Origin: an uncultured Cellulophaga sp.
Lineage (GTDB): Bacteria; Bacteroidota; Bacteroidia; Flavobacteriales; Flavobacteriaceae
NCBI GenBank assembly: GCA_947496695.1
Contig: CANMEI010000008.1
Location: 1 to 64,000 of the forward strand
DNA: 64,000 nt
Direction of reading: 5' to 3'
Of the stretch, positions 36,476-46,299 are shown in pieces. Every line of letters starts with the position of its first letter. Within the stretch, counting starts at the first letter, position 1. A program made the position numbers and the translations under genes. The notes beneath the pieces are model-generated. The model saw nothing but the letters and a program-made list of their open reading frames with translations, did not search any database and was not told where the DNA came from.

Positions 36476-37246
36476 ATGAAAAAACCAACCACCATTAAAG
36501 AAGTTCTTATAGAATTAGATAAAATTATTGACGATTCAATTGTAACGAACAGTAGGTTAGGTTTTTTCGCGTATTTATATAGAAGAACTACCGCTGAAGT
36601 TTTAAAAGAAGTAGAACTTGGAAGCTTTGAAAACGGCGATCAACTACAACAAATGGATGTTGCCTTTGCAAATCTTTATTTAGATGCTTATTATGATTAT
36701 AAAGCCGGAAAATCAGTAAGTAAATGTTGGGAGTTTTCATTTGTAAATGCTGAAAAAAAACTAAGTATTTTACAGCATATTATTATGGGAGTTAATGCTC
36801 ATATAAATTTGGATCTTGGTATTGCCACTGCCGAAACAATGAAAGGTAAAGACATAAGTGGTATTAAAAACGATTTCAATAAAGTAAATGATATTCTATA
36901 TAACATTACAAATGAAATGCAGGACCGTTTAAGTAGGGTCTCTCCATTACTATTTATTCTTGATATTTTAGTAAAGAATACTGACGAGCTAATAATAGAT
37001 TTTAGCATGCGAAAAGCTAGAGAACAAGCCTGGAATAGTACTAATTATTTATGGACATTAAATGATAGTCAATTACCCGAAGCTATTAAAAGTTTAGATT
37101 CTATAGTCTGTAAATTTGCAAAAACTATTCAAAATCCGAAATCATTACCCATTAAATTAATACTAAAGTGTATTAGTTTTTTTGAGAAAAAAAATATAGG
37201 AATAGTTATTAATAAATTGAAAGCCGAAAAAATTAAACCAAATTAA
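36476..37246 (+). CDS. DUF5995 protein
   Basis: The ATG at 36476 (MKKPTTIKEVLIELDK) gives 256 residues; a start at 36443 would add 11 poorly conserved residues. Mostly helical, with YLYRRTTAEVL and IIMGVNAHINLDLG matching the DUF5995 signature. No catalytic motif. It is divergent from nasA and convergent with the NarL-like regulator, overlapping it by 14 nt at the 3' ends. Its place in the island suggests a nitrate link, but this is positional only. Confidence 0.75.
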   Translation: MKKPTTIKEVLIELDKIIDDSIVTNSRLGFFAYLYRRTTAEVLKEVELGSFENGDQLQQMDVAFANLYLDAYYDYKAGKSVSKCWEFSFVNAEKKLSILQHIIMGVNAHINLDLGIATAETMKGKDISGIKNDFNKVNDILYNITNEMQDRLSRVSPLLFILDILVKNTDELIIDFSMRKAREQAWNSTNYLWTLNDSQLPEAIKSLDSIVCKFAKTIQNPKSLPIKLILKCISFFEKKNIGIVINKLKAEKIKPN

Positions 37247-37904
37247 ACTCCTGAGCTTTTTTAGATAAATCTATAAGATTTTTAACATCCATTTTACGCA
37301 TTAAATTAAAACGATGTGTTTCAACAGTACGTTTACTATTCTCTAATTTTTCAGAAATTTGCTTATTTGTTAACCCAGAGAGAATCAGTTCCAAAATTTG
37401 AAGTTCTTTACTTGTTAGATCAAACGGATTATCATTTGCTTTTGTTGATTTTGGCTTTTCAACAGTTGTTTTACCGCCATTTAAAAGGTTATTAACCAAT
37501 ACATTTGAAATATCACCACTAAAGTATTTACCCCCTTGTTGTACTGTTCTAATTGCCTTTATAAATTCTGTTTTACCTGTATCTTTTAATAAATATCCGC
37601 TAGCTCCTGCACTTACCGATTTTAATATATATTCTTCAGAATCGTGCATTGACAATATTATTGCTTTTACACTAGCACCTTGTTTGTTTAAAGCGGCTAC
37701 AGCATCAATTCCGTTCATTTCTGGCATACGAATATCAATAATTAGAAGGTCTGGTTTTTTTTCATTTACCATTTCAATAGCTTCTTTACCATTTGAAACT
37801 TCGGCTACAACAACCAAATCTTCCTCTTCTTCAAGTAAAGCACGAATACCATCTCTAACTAAAGAATGGTCATCGGCTAAAATAATTCGTGTAGTTTTCT
37901 CCAT
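37233..37904 (-). CDS. NarL-like response regulator, likely nitrate regulator
   Basis: 223 residues. Receiver domain (1-120) with ILADDHS, phospho-acceptor Asp57 (IIDIRMP) and LSMHDS; LuxR-type helix-turn-helix (about 155-215) with LTSKELQILELILSGLTNKQIS and KRTVETHR. No kinase is next to it; the likely partner is the NarX-like kinase at 50725-52575. The same 7-2-7 dyads that its family binds (TACYYMT) lie before nasA, narK, nirB and others, so it is the best candidate regulator of the island. Confidence 0.85.
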   Translation of the reverse strand: MEKTTRIILADDHSLVRDGIRALLEEEEDLVVVAEVSNGKEAIEMVNEKKPDLLIIDIRMPEMNGIDAVAALNKQGASVKAIILSMHDSEEYILKSVSAGASGYLLKDTGKTEFIKAIRTVQQGGKYFSGDISNVLVNNLLNGGKTTVEKPKSTKANDNPFDLTSKELQILELILSGLTNKQISEKLENSKRTVETHRFNLMRKMDVKNLIDLSKKAQEFNLV

Positions 37905-37922
37905 TGATAAAACAAATTTTTA

Positions 37923-37945
37923 CAAATATAAAGTAAAAATACGTA
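37923..37945 (-). promoter_or_regulatory. Degenerate NarL-like dyad and -7 box before the regulator gene
   Basis: TATATTTG (complement of 37923-37930) is an exact -7 box. A half-site ATACGTA (37939-37945) with a weak second half 2 bp away sits over it. The spacing differs by one base from that at nasA and narK, suggesting weak autoregulation. Confidence 0.4.
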
Positions 37946-37984
37946 GTTGAATACTTAGCTTAACTTGATGAATTTAATATATAA

Positions 37985-38023
37985 AAACCACCAAGGTTAC
38001 TTAACTAGTAACCTTGGTGGTTT
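37985..38023 (-). terminator. Terminator after the porin gene
   Basis: A 17-bp perfect stem (37985-38001, 38007-38023) has a 5-nt loop and T-rich sequence on the minus strand. It ends the nrtABCD-porin operon 22 nt after the porin stop. Confidence 0.9.
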
Positions 38024-38045
38024 AATAGAAATAGTAAACCCAAAA

Positions 38046-39326
38046 TTATTTAGCTGTGTTCAAAAACTTTGGCTTAATTGTTAACATTGCCCAAGCCCAA
38101 TTTTGACCACCAGCCGCTAAAGCATCTGTTGTACCTTTTAATTCATACATACCATCACTAGCAAACATTTGAGAATAGCCTATTGCAAGTCCGTAACCTT
38201 TAAACTTCTTAGCATAAACTATATCAATCTCAGTTCCTAATGATTTTTCACCACTAGGTAATTCTTGCTCTCCACTAAAGTTTAATGCTTTTACTAATAA
38301 GCTTGATGTTTCATTTAATTGAAATTTAGCACTCGCATGAATATCAAATAAACCAATATCATTTGCATGGTTACCTACATAAAAATAATCCATAAACCCA
38401 TTAAACTTATGGTTTGTACCGTAAAGAGGGAAGAAAGCTCCTGTTTCACCTGCATCACCGTCATCACCACTAATAGCCTCTACTCCTAAACCTAAAGCTA
38501 CTTTATCTGATGCTTTATAACTTAAATCTAAACTTGCCAAATATGCTCCTTTAACTTTTAAACCACCTTGTCTTTCACCTGTTTGTACAAAAAGGTTACC
38601 TGCAAGGCCTAAGCTTCCCTTTTTATAATCTAAATGTGTACCTATAGTTTGTAAATTATTTACACCATCTGGAGTTAAGCCATCATCTTCATAAGCTTGA
38701 AACCCATTATTTAAAACTAATAAGCTACCAGAAAAAGCATCCCAACTTTGCTTAAGGTAAACATATTGCATTGTTTTATATGTAAAATACCCTGTAGTAG
38801 TATATTCTGTTCCAACTGATTGAAAACCAGTAGCATTATCATAATCTTGGCTAAAAGCTAAACCTAAATCAAATAAAAACTTATCTTTTTTATATTTAAG
38901 CAATACTGCATCATGGTTTCTACCTTGTTGTGCCCAATCTAAACCACCAAATATTCTTTGATCATCATAAGAAATTACTTGTCTACCTATTTTTGTAGAG
39001 AATCCTTCACCTAATTTAAGATCTGCCCATGCTTGAAATACTGCAAAAGAATTGTTTTCATCATCAGGTAAAATTTGTCTGTTTTCACCCCAAACCATTA
39101 CATCTTGAAGACTTATATATACCTTATATGCCTCTTCAGAATATCCAAAATTTAAACGTGCTCTTGTTGACACTCCAAAACCAGCATCGGCACCATCAGC
39201 AATGATGTTACCAAATCCATGACGGTATTCTGTTCTTGGCCTAAATTCACCATCAATAGTCAATTGTGCATTAATAAATTGAATAGATAATAAGACTACT
39301 AAAATTAATATGTTTTGTTTTTTCAT
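38046..39326 (-). CDS. Outer-membrane porin, alginate_exp-type
   Basis: The ATG at 39326 gives 426 residues; a TTG at 39332 would add two. Signal peptide (LILVVLLSIQFINAQ), then a beta-barrel with repeats such as RARLNFGYSEEAYKVYISLQD and KIGRQVISYDDQRIFG-like segments typical of the alginate_exp porin family. It closes the nrt operon, 41 nt after the ATPase, and so probably lets nitrate through the outer membrane. Such porins also occur beside nitrate genes in other Bacteroidota. Confidence 0.75.
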   Translation of the reverse strand: MKKQNILILVVLLSIQFINAQLTIDGEFRPRTEYRHGFGNIIADGADAGFGVSTRARLNFGYSEEAYKVYISLQDVMVWGENRQILPDDENNSFAVFQAWADLKLGEGFSTKIGRQVISYDDQRIFGGLDWAQQGRNHDAVLLKYKKDKFLFDLGLAFSQDYDNATGFQSVGTEYTTTGYFTYKTMQYVYLKQSWDAFSGSLLVLNNGFQAYEDDGLTPDGVNNLQTIGTHLDYKKGSLGLAGNLFVQTGERQGGLKVKGAYLASLDLSYKASDKVALGLGVEAISGDDGDAGETGAFFPLYGTNHKFNGFMDYFYVGNHANDIGLFDIHASAKFQLNETSSLLVKALNFSGEQELPSGEKSLGTEIDIVYAKKFKGYGLAIGYSQMFASDGMYELKGTTDALAAGGQNWAWAMLTIKPKFLNTAK

Positions 39327-39367
39327 TATCAAAAATTTTTAAAATTGTTTTGTTATTTAGTTTTTAT

Positions 39368-40195
39368 TTAGTGTTCTAGAAAATCAATTAAATGCTTTCT
39401 ATAAGTGTAATAATCTGGATGATCGAGTACTGATTTTCTAGTTCTTGGTCTTTCAAAATCTATATTAAGTACGTCTCCAATCTTTGCTTTTGGCCCACTG
39501 GTCATCATTACAACACGATCTGCTAAAAAAATAGCTTCATCAACGTCATGAGTAATCATAACTGCTGTAATTTTTTCTTTATTCCATATTTCAATTAAAA
39601 TATCTTGGAGTTCACCGCGTGTTAAAGAATCAAGCATTCCAAAAGGTTCATCAAGCAGTAATACTTTAGGCTTTATAGCAAATGCTCTTGCAATACCTAC
39701 ACGTTGTTGCATTCCTTGAGAAAGTTCTGTTGCTTTTTTATCAAAAGCACCATCTAAGCCTACTTTATGTAAGTAATATTTTGCTATATCTGTTCTTTGT
39801 GTTTTTGTAGCATGAGGAAATACTTGATTTACACCTAATAAAACATTTTGCAAGGCAGTCATCCAAGGCATTAAACTTGGAGATTGAAAAATAACGCCAC
39901 GGTCTGGACCTGGACCCTTTACAGGGTTTCCTAATATTGCAATATTTCCACCTGATATAGGGTTTAAACCAGCAATCATTGAAAGCATTGTTGTTTTACC
40001 ACAGCCCGAATGGCCAATAATTGTAACAAACTCTTCTTCCATTATTTGAAGGTTCAAGTTTTCTAACACCACATAATCACCTTTTGGAGTTGGATAAACT
40101 TTTTTCAAATCTTTAAGATCAAGCATTACTTTTGATGGGTATAAAATTCCGTTTTCAGAATAAGTATTTGTAGTATTTATAGTGCTTGTGCTCAT
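39368..40195 (-). CDS. nrtD: Nitrate ABC transporter ATPase (NrtD-like)
   Basis: 275 residues with Walker [11 protein letters not shown]-loop ([14 protein letters not shown]), signature [14 protein letters not shown], Walker [10 protein letters not shown] and switch His in [10 protein letters not shown]. The signature is typical of the nitrate/sulfonate/taurine ATPase class. It lies between the NrtC-like ATPase and the porin; the two ATPases probably form a heterodimer. Confidence 0.9.
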   Translation of the reverse strand: MSTSTINTTNTYSENGILYPSKVMLDLKDLKKVYPTPKGDYVVLENLNLQIMEEEFVTIIGHSGCGKTTMLSMIAGLNPISGGNIAILGNPVKGPGPDRGVIFQSPSLMPWMTALQNVLLGVNQVFPHATKTQRTDIAKYYLHKVGLDGAFDKKATELSQGMQQRVGIARAFAIKPKVLLLDEPFGMLDSLTRGELQDILIEIWNKEKITAVMITHDVDEAIFLADRVVMMTSGPKAKIGDVLNIDFERPRTRKSVLDHPDYYTYRKHLIDFLEH

Positions 40196-40213
40196 TTTTT
40201 ATTTTTTTTAGAA

Positions 40214-41053
40214 TTATCCCACAAAGCTTTTCGGTGCTAAATCTGGTAAAATGTATTCTATATCTGAAACTGATTTTCTTTCGTCTCCAATAGTCATTAA
40301 ATAGGCAATGATTTCATTTCTAGTTTTCATAAAATTCTCATTGTCATTCAATGCCGTTTTATCTCGAGGACGTTCAATATCTATCTTAAATTCTGGTCCT
40401 AGAGTAGCATTTGGCCCTGGTTTTAAAGGAATAATTCTATCAGCCATATAAATACCTTCATCAACATCATTTGTAATTAATAATGCAGTACGCTTATCTT
40501 GATTCCAGATATTTAATATTTCATCTTGTAAATTACCTCTTGTCAATGCATCTAAAGCGCCTAGTGGTTCATCCATAATAATCATTTCTGGTTTCATCGC
40601 TAATGCTCTTGCAACAGCAACACGTTGACGCATACCTCCTGATAATTCTTTAGGTCTTTTATTTATAGCATGTGAAAGGCTAACCATTTCAACAAAACTT
40701 TTTACACGTTCCATTACTTGAGACTTACTTTCTTTTGGGAAAGCTTCTTTAACCGCCATTGCAATATTTTGACCTACAGTTAACCATGGTAACAATGAGT
40801 AATTTTGAAAAATCACACCCCGTTCATGGCTTGTACCTAACACTGGTTCTCCTTTAAATAATACTTCACCACTTGTAGGTTTTATAAGCCCGTTAATAAG
40901 ATTTACTAACGTAGTTTTTCCACTACCCGTAAAACCAACTATAGCAACAAACTCACCTTCTTCAATAGTAAGATTAATGTTAGACAAAACCTCAGTGCTA
41001 TCTTTTCCTGTTCCGTATGTTTTACAAACATTTTTTAGTTCTAAATATGCCAT
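40214..41053 (-). CDS. nrtC: Nitrate ABC transporter ATPase (NrtC-like)
   Basis: 279 residues, Walker A GFTGSGKTT, LSGGMRQRVAVARA, MIIMDEPLG and TNDVDEGI. It lacks the C-terminal nitrate-sensing NrtA-like domain of cyanobacterial NrtC. It follows nrtB by 18 nt and precedes nrtD by 18 nt. Confidence 0.9.
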   Translation of the reverse strand: MAYLELKNVCKTYGTGKDSTEVLSNINLTIEEGEFVAIVGFTGSGKTTLVNLINGLIKPTSGEVLFKGEPVLGTSHERGVIFQNYSLLPWLTVGQNIAMAVKEAFPKESKSQVMERVKSFVEMVSLSHAINKRPKELSGGMRQRVAVARALAMKPEMIIMDEPLGALDALTRGNLQDEILNIWNQDKRTALLITNDVDEGIYMADRIIPLKPGPNATLGPEFKIDIERPRDKTALNDNENFMKTRNEIIAYLMTIGDERKSVSDIEYILPDLAPKSFVG

Positions 41054-41071
41054 TTTGTAGAATTTTAATAT

Positions 41072-42172
41072 TTAGATTCCTTCGTTTTTATTGAATGATA
41101 CCATTTGCTGTACCATTAGCATTAATCTATCTAACAGAAAACCTATAATACCTATAACAAACATGGCTACAATTATTTTTGAATTAGAATCGTTTGCTCC
41201 ATTTTGAAATTCTTCCCAAACAAATAATCCCAACCCTGGACTTTGAGCTAATAATTCAATTGCTATTAACACCATCCATGCTACAGAAAGTGTAATACGT
41301 AACCCTGTAAATATTAAGGGTAATGATGATGGTAATATGACTTTAAATACTTTTTGAAAAGTACCTAACTTAAGCACCTTGGCTACATTTATATAGTCTT
41401 TATCAACTGAAGCAACCCCCATAGCTGTATTGACTAAAGTTGCCCACATAGCACATAAACCCACACTTATAAATGATATGACAAAAGCATTATCTGAACT
41501 TTTACCTATATAAATTGTTTTTACAATCATAAAAACAAGTAAGTACCAAACAACAGGAGATACTGGTTTAAAAATTTGAATAAACCAATTAAAAGCACTT
41601 CTAAGTGTAGGGCTCAAACCAATAATAATACCTATTGGAACAGCGATTAATAGTGCTAATAAAAAACCTGCAAAAACAGTTTTGATACTCGTTAATACGG
41701 TATCAATAAAAGATGCTCTACCCGTATAAACAATAGCATCTTTACCATTTGCTATTAATTTTTGATTTGTCGCTTCCATCTTTGTTGCGAAAGCATCTTT
41801 CTTTTGTTTAATGATATAATGATCTGCAATTAAAGATTGTAATGAAGCCCAAACTTGTGTTGGTGATGGTAATGTGTTTGGTTGACAACCACTTTCTCCT
41901 GATGCTATACAAGCTCGTTCAGCATCAGCGGCAGCTTGCCCTTGTTCTGTTAATGCTTTTTCAATTTTATAATCTGCTTCTTTATTATATAAAGATTTAG
42001 AACCTAAATGCCAAAAGCCTAAGAATAAAAGGATAGAAAGAATGGTAATGCCTGTTTTTTTAAATCCTTTTAAAAAATTAACCTTCCCAAATTTCAACTT
42101 AAAAAATTCCGTAATAGGCTTCATAACATTAAGTTTTTGACTTTCTTGTTTTAATGTAATTTCCTGTTTCAT
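41072..42172 (-). CDS. nrtB: Nitrate ABC transporter permease
   Basis: 366 residues with an N-terminal helix, a periplasmic loop of about 95 residues (55-150) carrying two Cys (ACIASGESGC), and five to six further helices of the BPD_transp_1 type, with the EAA-like motif VLKLGTFQKVFKVILPSSLP. The loop is longer than in the cyanobacterial permease. Part of the NrtABCD importer. Confidence 0.9.
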   Translation of the reverse strand: MKQEITLKQESQKLNVMKPITEFFKLKFGKVNFLKGFKKTGITILSILLFLGFWHLGSKSLYNKEADYKIEKALTEQGQAAADAERACIASGESGCQPNTLPSPTQVWASLQSLIADHYIIKQKKDAFATKMEATNQKLIANGKDAIVYTGRASFIDTVLTSIKTVFAGFLLALLIAVPIGIIIGLSPTLRSAFNWFIQIFKPVSPVVWYLLVFMIVKTIYIGKSSDNAFVISFISVGLCAMWATLVNTAMGVASVDKDYINVAKVLKLGTFQKVFKVILPSSLPLIFTGLRITLSVAWMVLIAIELLAQSPGLGLFVWEEFQNGANDSNSKIIVAMFVIGIIGFLLDRLMLMVQQMVSFNKNEGI

Positions 42173-42208
42173 TTTACTTTGCTTTTACGTTAGGCTTTAT
42201 AACAAGCC

Positions 42209-43582
42209 TTAATCTTTATTACCTATAGAAAAACTATTGATGTAGCCTATTGGATCTTTAGCATCATAAGTAGTTCCATCAATAAAATCAGCAGTTGCAG
42301 GTTTATAACCATCAGTATCTGGAACATCTGAAGCAGGTATTTTTCCTTCTGCAACTAATAAATCTGCTGCTTTTTTCCACACATCTGGTCTGTAGATATC
42401 TTTGATGGTTTTTTCATACCAATCTGCAGTTTTTGCTTCAGGAATTTGCCCCCATCTACGCATTTGTGTTAAAAACCAAATACCATCAGAATAAAAAGGG
42501 TATGTTGCGTTGTATTTGTAGAATACATTAAAATCTGGCATAGAACGTTTATCACCTTTTTCAAATTCAAATGTACCTGTCATTGAGTTTGCCAATACTT
42601 CTTCGGGAGCACCAACATACTGAGACATTGATAATATTTTTACTGCTTCAGCTCTGTTTGAAGGCTCATCTAACCATTTACCAGCACGTATTAAAGCTTT
42701 TGTAACAGCTACTGCTGTATTTGGGTTTTCTTCAACAAACTTTTTAGTCATTACAAATACTTTTTCAGGATTATTTTTCCAGATATCATAATTTGTAACA
42801 ACAGGAACACCAATACCTTTAAATACCGCTTGTTGGTTCCATGGCTCTCCAACACAGTACCCATAAATAGTACCAGATTCTAATGTTGCAGGCATTTGTG
42901 GCGGAGGTGTAACTGATAGTAAAACCTCAGCATCTATTTGCCCTTGTACATTTTCAGCAGTATACATACCAGGGTGAATACCCGCAGCGGCTAACCAATA
43001 TCTAATTTCATAGTTGTGTGTTGATACCGGAAAAACCATTCCCATTTTAAAAGGTTTTCCACTATTTTTATATTCCGTAACAACTGGTTTTAAAGCATCT
43101 GCTTTAATTGGGTGTACAGGTTTTCCTTCACCATCAACTGGTACATTAGGTTTCATTTTAGACCAAACATCATTTGAAACTGTTATTCCATTTCCGTTTA
43201 AATCCATAGAAAAAGGAGTTACAAGTTCTGCTTGTCTACCAAATCCAGCCCCAGCTGCAATTGGTTGACCCGCTAACATATGAGAACCATCTAATTGACC
43301 ATCAATAACACGGTCTAAAACATTTTTCCAGTTTGATTGTGCCTCAACAGAAACATAAAGCCCTTCGTCTTCAAAAAAGCCTTTTTCTTTAGCTATAGCC
43401 AAAGGGGCCATATCTGTTAATTTAATAAAACCAAAAGTTAATTGTGGTTTCTCAATTTCAGAAGCAGTAGTTTCTTGTGGTTCAGAAGCTACTGCTTTAG
43501 TTTTTTTATCTTTTCCCCCACAAGCACAAACCAATATTGCTACTGTAAGTGAAAAGGTAATTTTTTTAAGTACATTTTTCAT
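42209..43582 (-). CDS. nrtA: Nitrate-binding lipoprotein
   Basis: 457 residues. Signal peptide and lipobox VCAC, an Asp/Lys/Glu-rich linker and a periplasmic binding domain of the NrtA/SsuA type ([39 protein letters not shown]). It captures nitrate in the periplasm for the NrtBCD importer. The downstream genes follow at 36, 18 and 18 nt. Confidence 0.93.
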   Translation of the reverse strand: MKNVLKKITFSLTVAILVCACGGKDKKTKAVASEPQETTASEIEKPQLTFGFIKLTDMAPLAIAKEKGFFEDEGLYVSVEAQSNWKNVLDRVIDGQLDGSHMLAGQPIAAGAGFGRQAELVTPFSMDLNGNGITVSNDVWSKMKPNVPVDGEGKPVHPIKADALKPVVTEYKNSGKPFKMGMVFPVSTHNYEIRYWLAAAGIHPGMYTAENVQGQIDAEVLLSVTPPPQMPATLESGTIYGYCVGEPWNQQAVFKGIGVPVVTNYDIWKNNPEKVFVMTKKFVEENPNTAVAVTKALIRAGKWLDEPSNRAEAVKILSMSQYVGAPEEVLANSMTGTFEFEKGDKRSMPDFNVFYKYNATYPFYSDGIWFLTQMRRWGQIPEAKTADWYEKTIKDIYRPDVWKKAADLLVAEGKIPASDVPDTDGYKPATADFIDGTTYDAKDPIGYINSFSIGNKD

Positions 43583-43602
43583 GATTGTATATTTAATTAT
43601 TC

Positions 43603-43671
43603 TACGTATTAATACTTATCAGTGACAAATATATAAGTAGTCTTTGTTTCATTTTATGTTATCACACATAA
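43603..43671 (-). promoter_or_regulatory. Promoter region of the nrt operon with two operator types
   Basis: TACGTAT-TA-ATACTTA (43603-43618) is a 7-2-7 site with one mismatch and lies downstream of an exact -7 box TATATTTG (complement of 43626-43633). A palindrome TTATGT-N6-ACATAA (43654-43671) is centred about 43 bp upstream of the likely start, the class-II position for a Crp/Fnr protein; such a regulator is encoded by the next gene. The assignment of each is inference. Confidence 0.45.
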
Positions 43672-43752
43672 TACAATAGCTTTTTAAACCATACTAAAAC
43701 CTGTTTTTTAATAGTTTTTTATTATAAATAACTGATTATTAGTATTTATAAT

Positions 43753-43792
43753 AAAAAAGCACAATACGTAGCTTTACGTATTGTGCTTTTTT
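43753..43792. terminator. Bidirectional terminator between nrt and the Crp/Fnr gene
   Basis: An 18-bp perfect stem (43753-43770 with 43775-43792, loop GCTT) with A/T ends on both strands stops the Crp/Fnr transcript on the minus strand. It contains TACGTA twice, once per arm, like the nitrate operators. Confidence 0.88.
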
Positions 43793-43810
43793 ATTTTAAC
43801 AGTTCGTATT

Positions 43811-44572
43811 TTAAGAATCTAAATAAAAGTTATGTTCTGATATTTCTTGTTTAAGTAAGGCCAAGTTTACAATACATATTTTTTTGCCTTTTGTAGCAAT
43901 AAGGTTTTCTTTTTTTAAGGCTGAAAAAATTCTAATTACTTGTTCTTCTGTAGTACCTGCATAATCAGCATATTCTTTTCTACTTAAAGGGAGGTCTAAG
44001 AATTCATTTTTATTACTAAATTTTCTATGAATGTATAGTAAGGTATCAACCACCCGCTCACGCACTGTCATTTGTGAAATGGTTTTTACTTTTGCCTCGC
44101 TTCTGTTCAACTCATCAGCATAAAACAGCATAAGATCATAAGTGAAACTTGGCTCTTTTTTTAAAGCTTCTTGTAAGATATTTTTTGAAAAATAACACAG
44201 AATTGTGTCTTCTAAAGCAATTGCACCTATTGAGTAATACTCTTCAGTTCCAAAACCTCTATGTCCTATAATTTCACCTTCATTTGCGAAACGAACAATT
44301 TGTTCACGGCCATTAATTCCTGTACGGTAAACTTTTACTTTCCCTTTTAAAACAAAAAATAATCCATTTACAGGAGCTCCTTCAATAATAAACTGCTGTC
44401 CTTTTTTACACTTTATTTCAGTTTTTTTATCTGAAAAATTAAATACTGTCGAGGATAATAGATTTTTTTTTATTAAACAACTTTCATTTACACAATCAAC
44501 ACAAGAAATCCCCTTTAAAAAGGAGTTTCTTCCGTAAGACCGATTTTGTTGTTGCTTTGAAACTTTAAACAT
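43811..44572 (-). CDS. Crp/Fnr-family regulator
   Basis: 253 residues. An N-terminal Cys cluster (C24, C27, C32) recalls FNR, then a cNMP-like fold (55-165) with a further Cys, and a C-terminal winged helix (180-245: LPLSRKEYADYAGTTEEQVIRIFSAL). It would sense oxygen or another signal and control the nitrate genes. It starts 3 nt after the narK stop, so both are cotranscribed. Confidence 0.85.
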   Translation of the reverse strand: MFKVSKQQQNRSYGRNSFLKGISCVDCVNESCLIKKNLLSSTVFNFSDKKTEIKCKKGQQFIIEGAPVNGLFFVLKGKVKVYRTGINGREQIVRFANEGEIIGHRGFGTEEYYSIGAIALEDTILCYFSKNILQEALKKEPSFTYDLMLFYADELNRSEAKVKTISQMTVRERVVDTLLYIHRKFSNKNEFLDLPLSRKEYADYAGTTEEQVIRIFSALKKENLIATKGKKICIVNLALLKQEISEHNFYLDS

Positions 44573-44575
44573 ATA

Positions 44576-45982
44576 TTATTTATCTGCTAATTGCATTTTT
44601 AAACTTCCTTTTTCAACAGTTTCTTCTGATACTGCAAACTTTATTGCCAATGATAATAATGCGGCCACTAGTATACAACCGCCAATTATAAAATAACCAC
44701 TTGAAACAGCTGTTGCCGAGGCTACTGTTTGAGCAGTTTTTATAGCCTCTTCTCCCATTCCGTTATTAGCAGTTATTGCAGCACTTTCTGCTACTGCAGA
44801 TTTAGATTTCAATAATATTGCAGCCAAAAATGCACCTACATTACCACCAGCACCGACTATTCCGGATATTGACCCTATTGCTTTTTTATTGATAAATGGA
44901 ACTACTGAAAAAGTAGCACCTTCGGCCATTTGTACTGATAAACTAAATAGAATTAAGAAGAACATTCCAACATATAAGCTTGTAGTTGTAGAAAATAAAG
45001 ACAACACAACACCCTCTATTGCTAATATTACTGCCAAGAAAATTACTCTTCCACGTAACCCTTTCTTTTTTCCAAATACATCTCCAAAATAACCACCAAG
45101 TGTTCTTGCAAAAATGTTCATTAATGCAAACGAAAGCACCAGATTACCTGCAAAAGTTCTTTCTAATCCAAACCTATTTTGAAGATAATCATCCATTGTA
45201 CCATAAACAGTCAACTCAATTCCAAAACAAGTAGCATATACCAAAAATAGAATCCAAACCCTGTAATCTTTTAAAGTACTTACAAATGATACTTCATCTT
45301 TTTTGAAAACTGGCATTTGCCCTTTTTCTTTTAATACTTTATAGTTTCCTTCAGGTGTGTCTTGTGTGAAAAAATAATATATAAGCCCCATCCCAAAACA
45401 TAAAACTCCAGCAATTACCATTGAATATCGCCAAGCTACTTCATCAGCAATACCAAAACTTACTACTGCAGCTGCAATTAATGGCATACCTAATCGATTA
45501 GCACCACCACCAAGATTTCCCCAACCTGCCGATGTTGCATTTGCGGTACCAACTATACTAGGTGCAAACATAATAGAAGTATGAAACTGTGTAATTACAA
45601 ATGACGCTCCTATAAAACCTATAAACAATCTACATATTAAAAATTGCATAGGCGTTTGCACAAACCCTAATAATATTACAGGAATGGCACCAAATACAAG
45701 TAAATAAGTATAACATAATCTTGGTCCGTATTTATCACATAATTTTCCAATTAATAAACGTGCAAATACAGTACCCGAAACTGCAAGAATTATTGAATTC
45801 CATTTTTGTGAAGGAGTTAAACCTAAATCTTTAACAACATCTGGCATAAAAGGTACAATACCAAACCAAGAGAAAAAGCATAAAAAAAATGCTATTGATG
45901 TGATCCAAAAAGTTCTCATTGGAACACTTTTAAAATCTGTTAAATTTAATTTTGTGGCTTTACCTGAAATAAAGTTTTTCAT
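44576..45982 (-). CDS. narK: NarK-type nitrate/nitrite transporter
   Basis: 468 residues with 12 membrane helices. Motifs GWGNLGGGANRLGMP and GIVGAGGNVGAFLAAIL match the nitrate signature (GxGNxGGG and GAGGNxG). It provides a second uptake route beside NrtABCD. The Crp/Fnr gene follows 3 nt later. Confidence 0.93.
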   Translation of the reverse strand: MKNFISGKATKLNLTDFKSVPMRTFWITSIAFFLCFFSWFGIVPFMPDVVKDLGLTPSQKWNSIILAVSGTVFARLLIGKLCDKYGPRLCYTYLLVFGAIPVILLGFVQTPMQFLICRLFIGFIGASFVITQFHTSIMFAPSIVGTANATSAGWGNLGGGANRLGMPLIAAAVVSFGIADEVAWRYSMVIAGVLCFGMGLIYYFFTQDTPEGNYKVLKEKGQMPVFKKDEVSFVSTLKDYRVWILFLVYATCFGIELTVYGTMDDYLQNRFGLERTFAGNLVLSFALMNIFARTLGGYFGDVFGKKKGLRGRVIFLAVILAIEGVVLSLFSTTTSLYVGMFFLILFSLSVQMAEGATFSVVPFINKKAIGSISGIVGAGGNVGAFLAAILLKSKSAVAESAAITANNGMGEEAIKTAQTVASATAVSSGYFIIGGCILVAALLSLAIKFAVSEETVEKGSLKMQLADK

Positions 45983-46026
45983 AATAATGGATTTAAGAAA
46001 GTTATACTTGTTAACTTTAATTAAAT

Positions 46027-46058
46027 CAAAATTACGTATAAATACGTATTTATACTTA
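46027..46058 (-). promoter_or_regulatory. NarL-like dyads and -7 box of the narK operon
   Basis: TACGTAT-AA-ATACGTA (46033-46048) is identical to the nasA site, and overlaps a second one, TACGTAT-TT-ATACTTA (46043-46058). The -7 box TAATTTTG is the complement of 46027-46034. The start of narK is 45 bp on. An extra ATACGTG half-site is at 46084-46090. Confidence 0.65.
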
Positions 46059-46208
46059 TTTAAAATATATTAATTACACTTAGATACGTGTTTTTAAAAA
46101 CTTATTAATTATTTAAAAGGTTTTGTATTAAATATGTAAATTTATTCATTTTTTTTACTAAAATAATAACACAATAAAATTTGTAATTACTTAATAATAA
46201 GGGTTTTT

Positions 46209-46265
46209 ACCGATATATTGGTCAATAAATGGATCAAGGCAGAACCACACTATTGACCATATCGG
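46209..46265. repeat. Long bulged hairpin between narK and cobA
   Basis: CCGATAT-ATT-GGTCAATA (46210-46227) pairs with TATTGACCATATCGG (46251-46265); the stem is 15 bp with a 3-nt bulge, and the loop is 23 nt. There is no T-run. It lies 35-90 nt past the cobA stop on the minus strand and about 230 bp upstream of narK. It is conserved-looking by its regularity, but function is unknown. The rest of the 317-bp gap 45983-46299 holds the narK promoter. Confidence 0.45.
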
Positions 46266-46299
46266 CTTAAATAATATTAAGTGTATAGAAAATTTGTAA

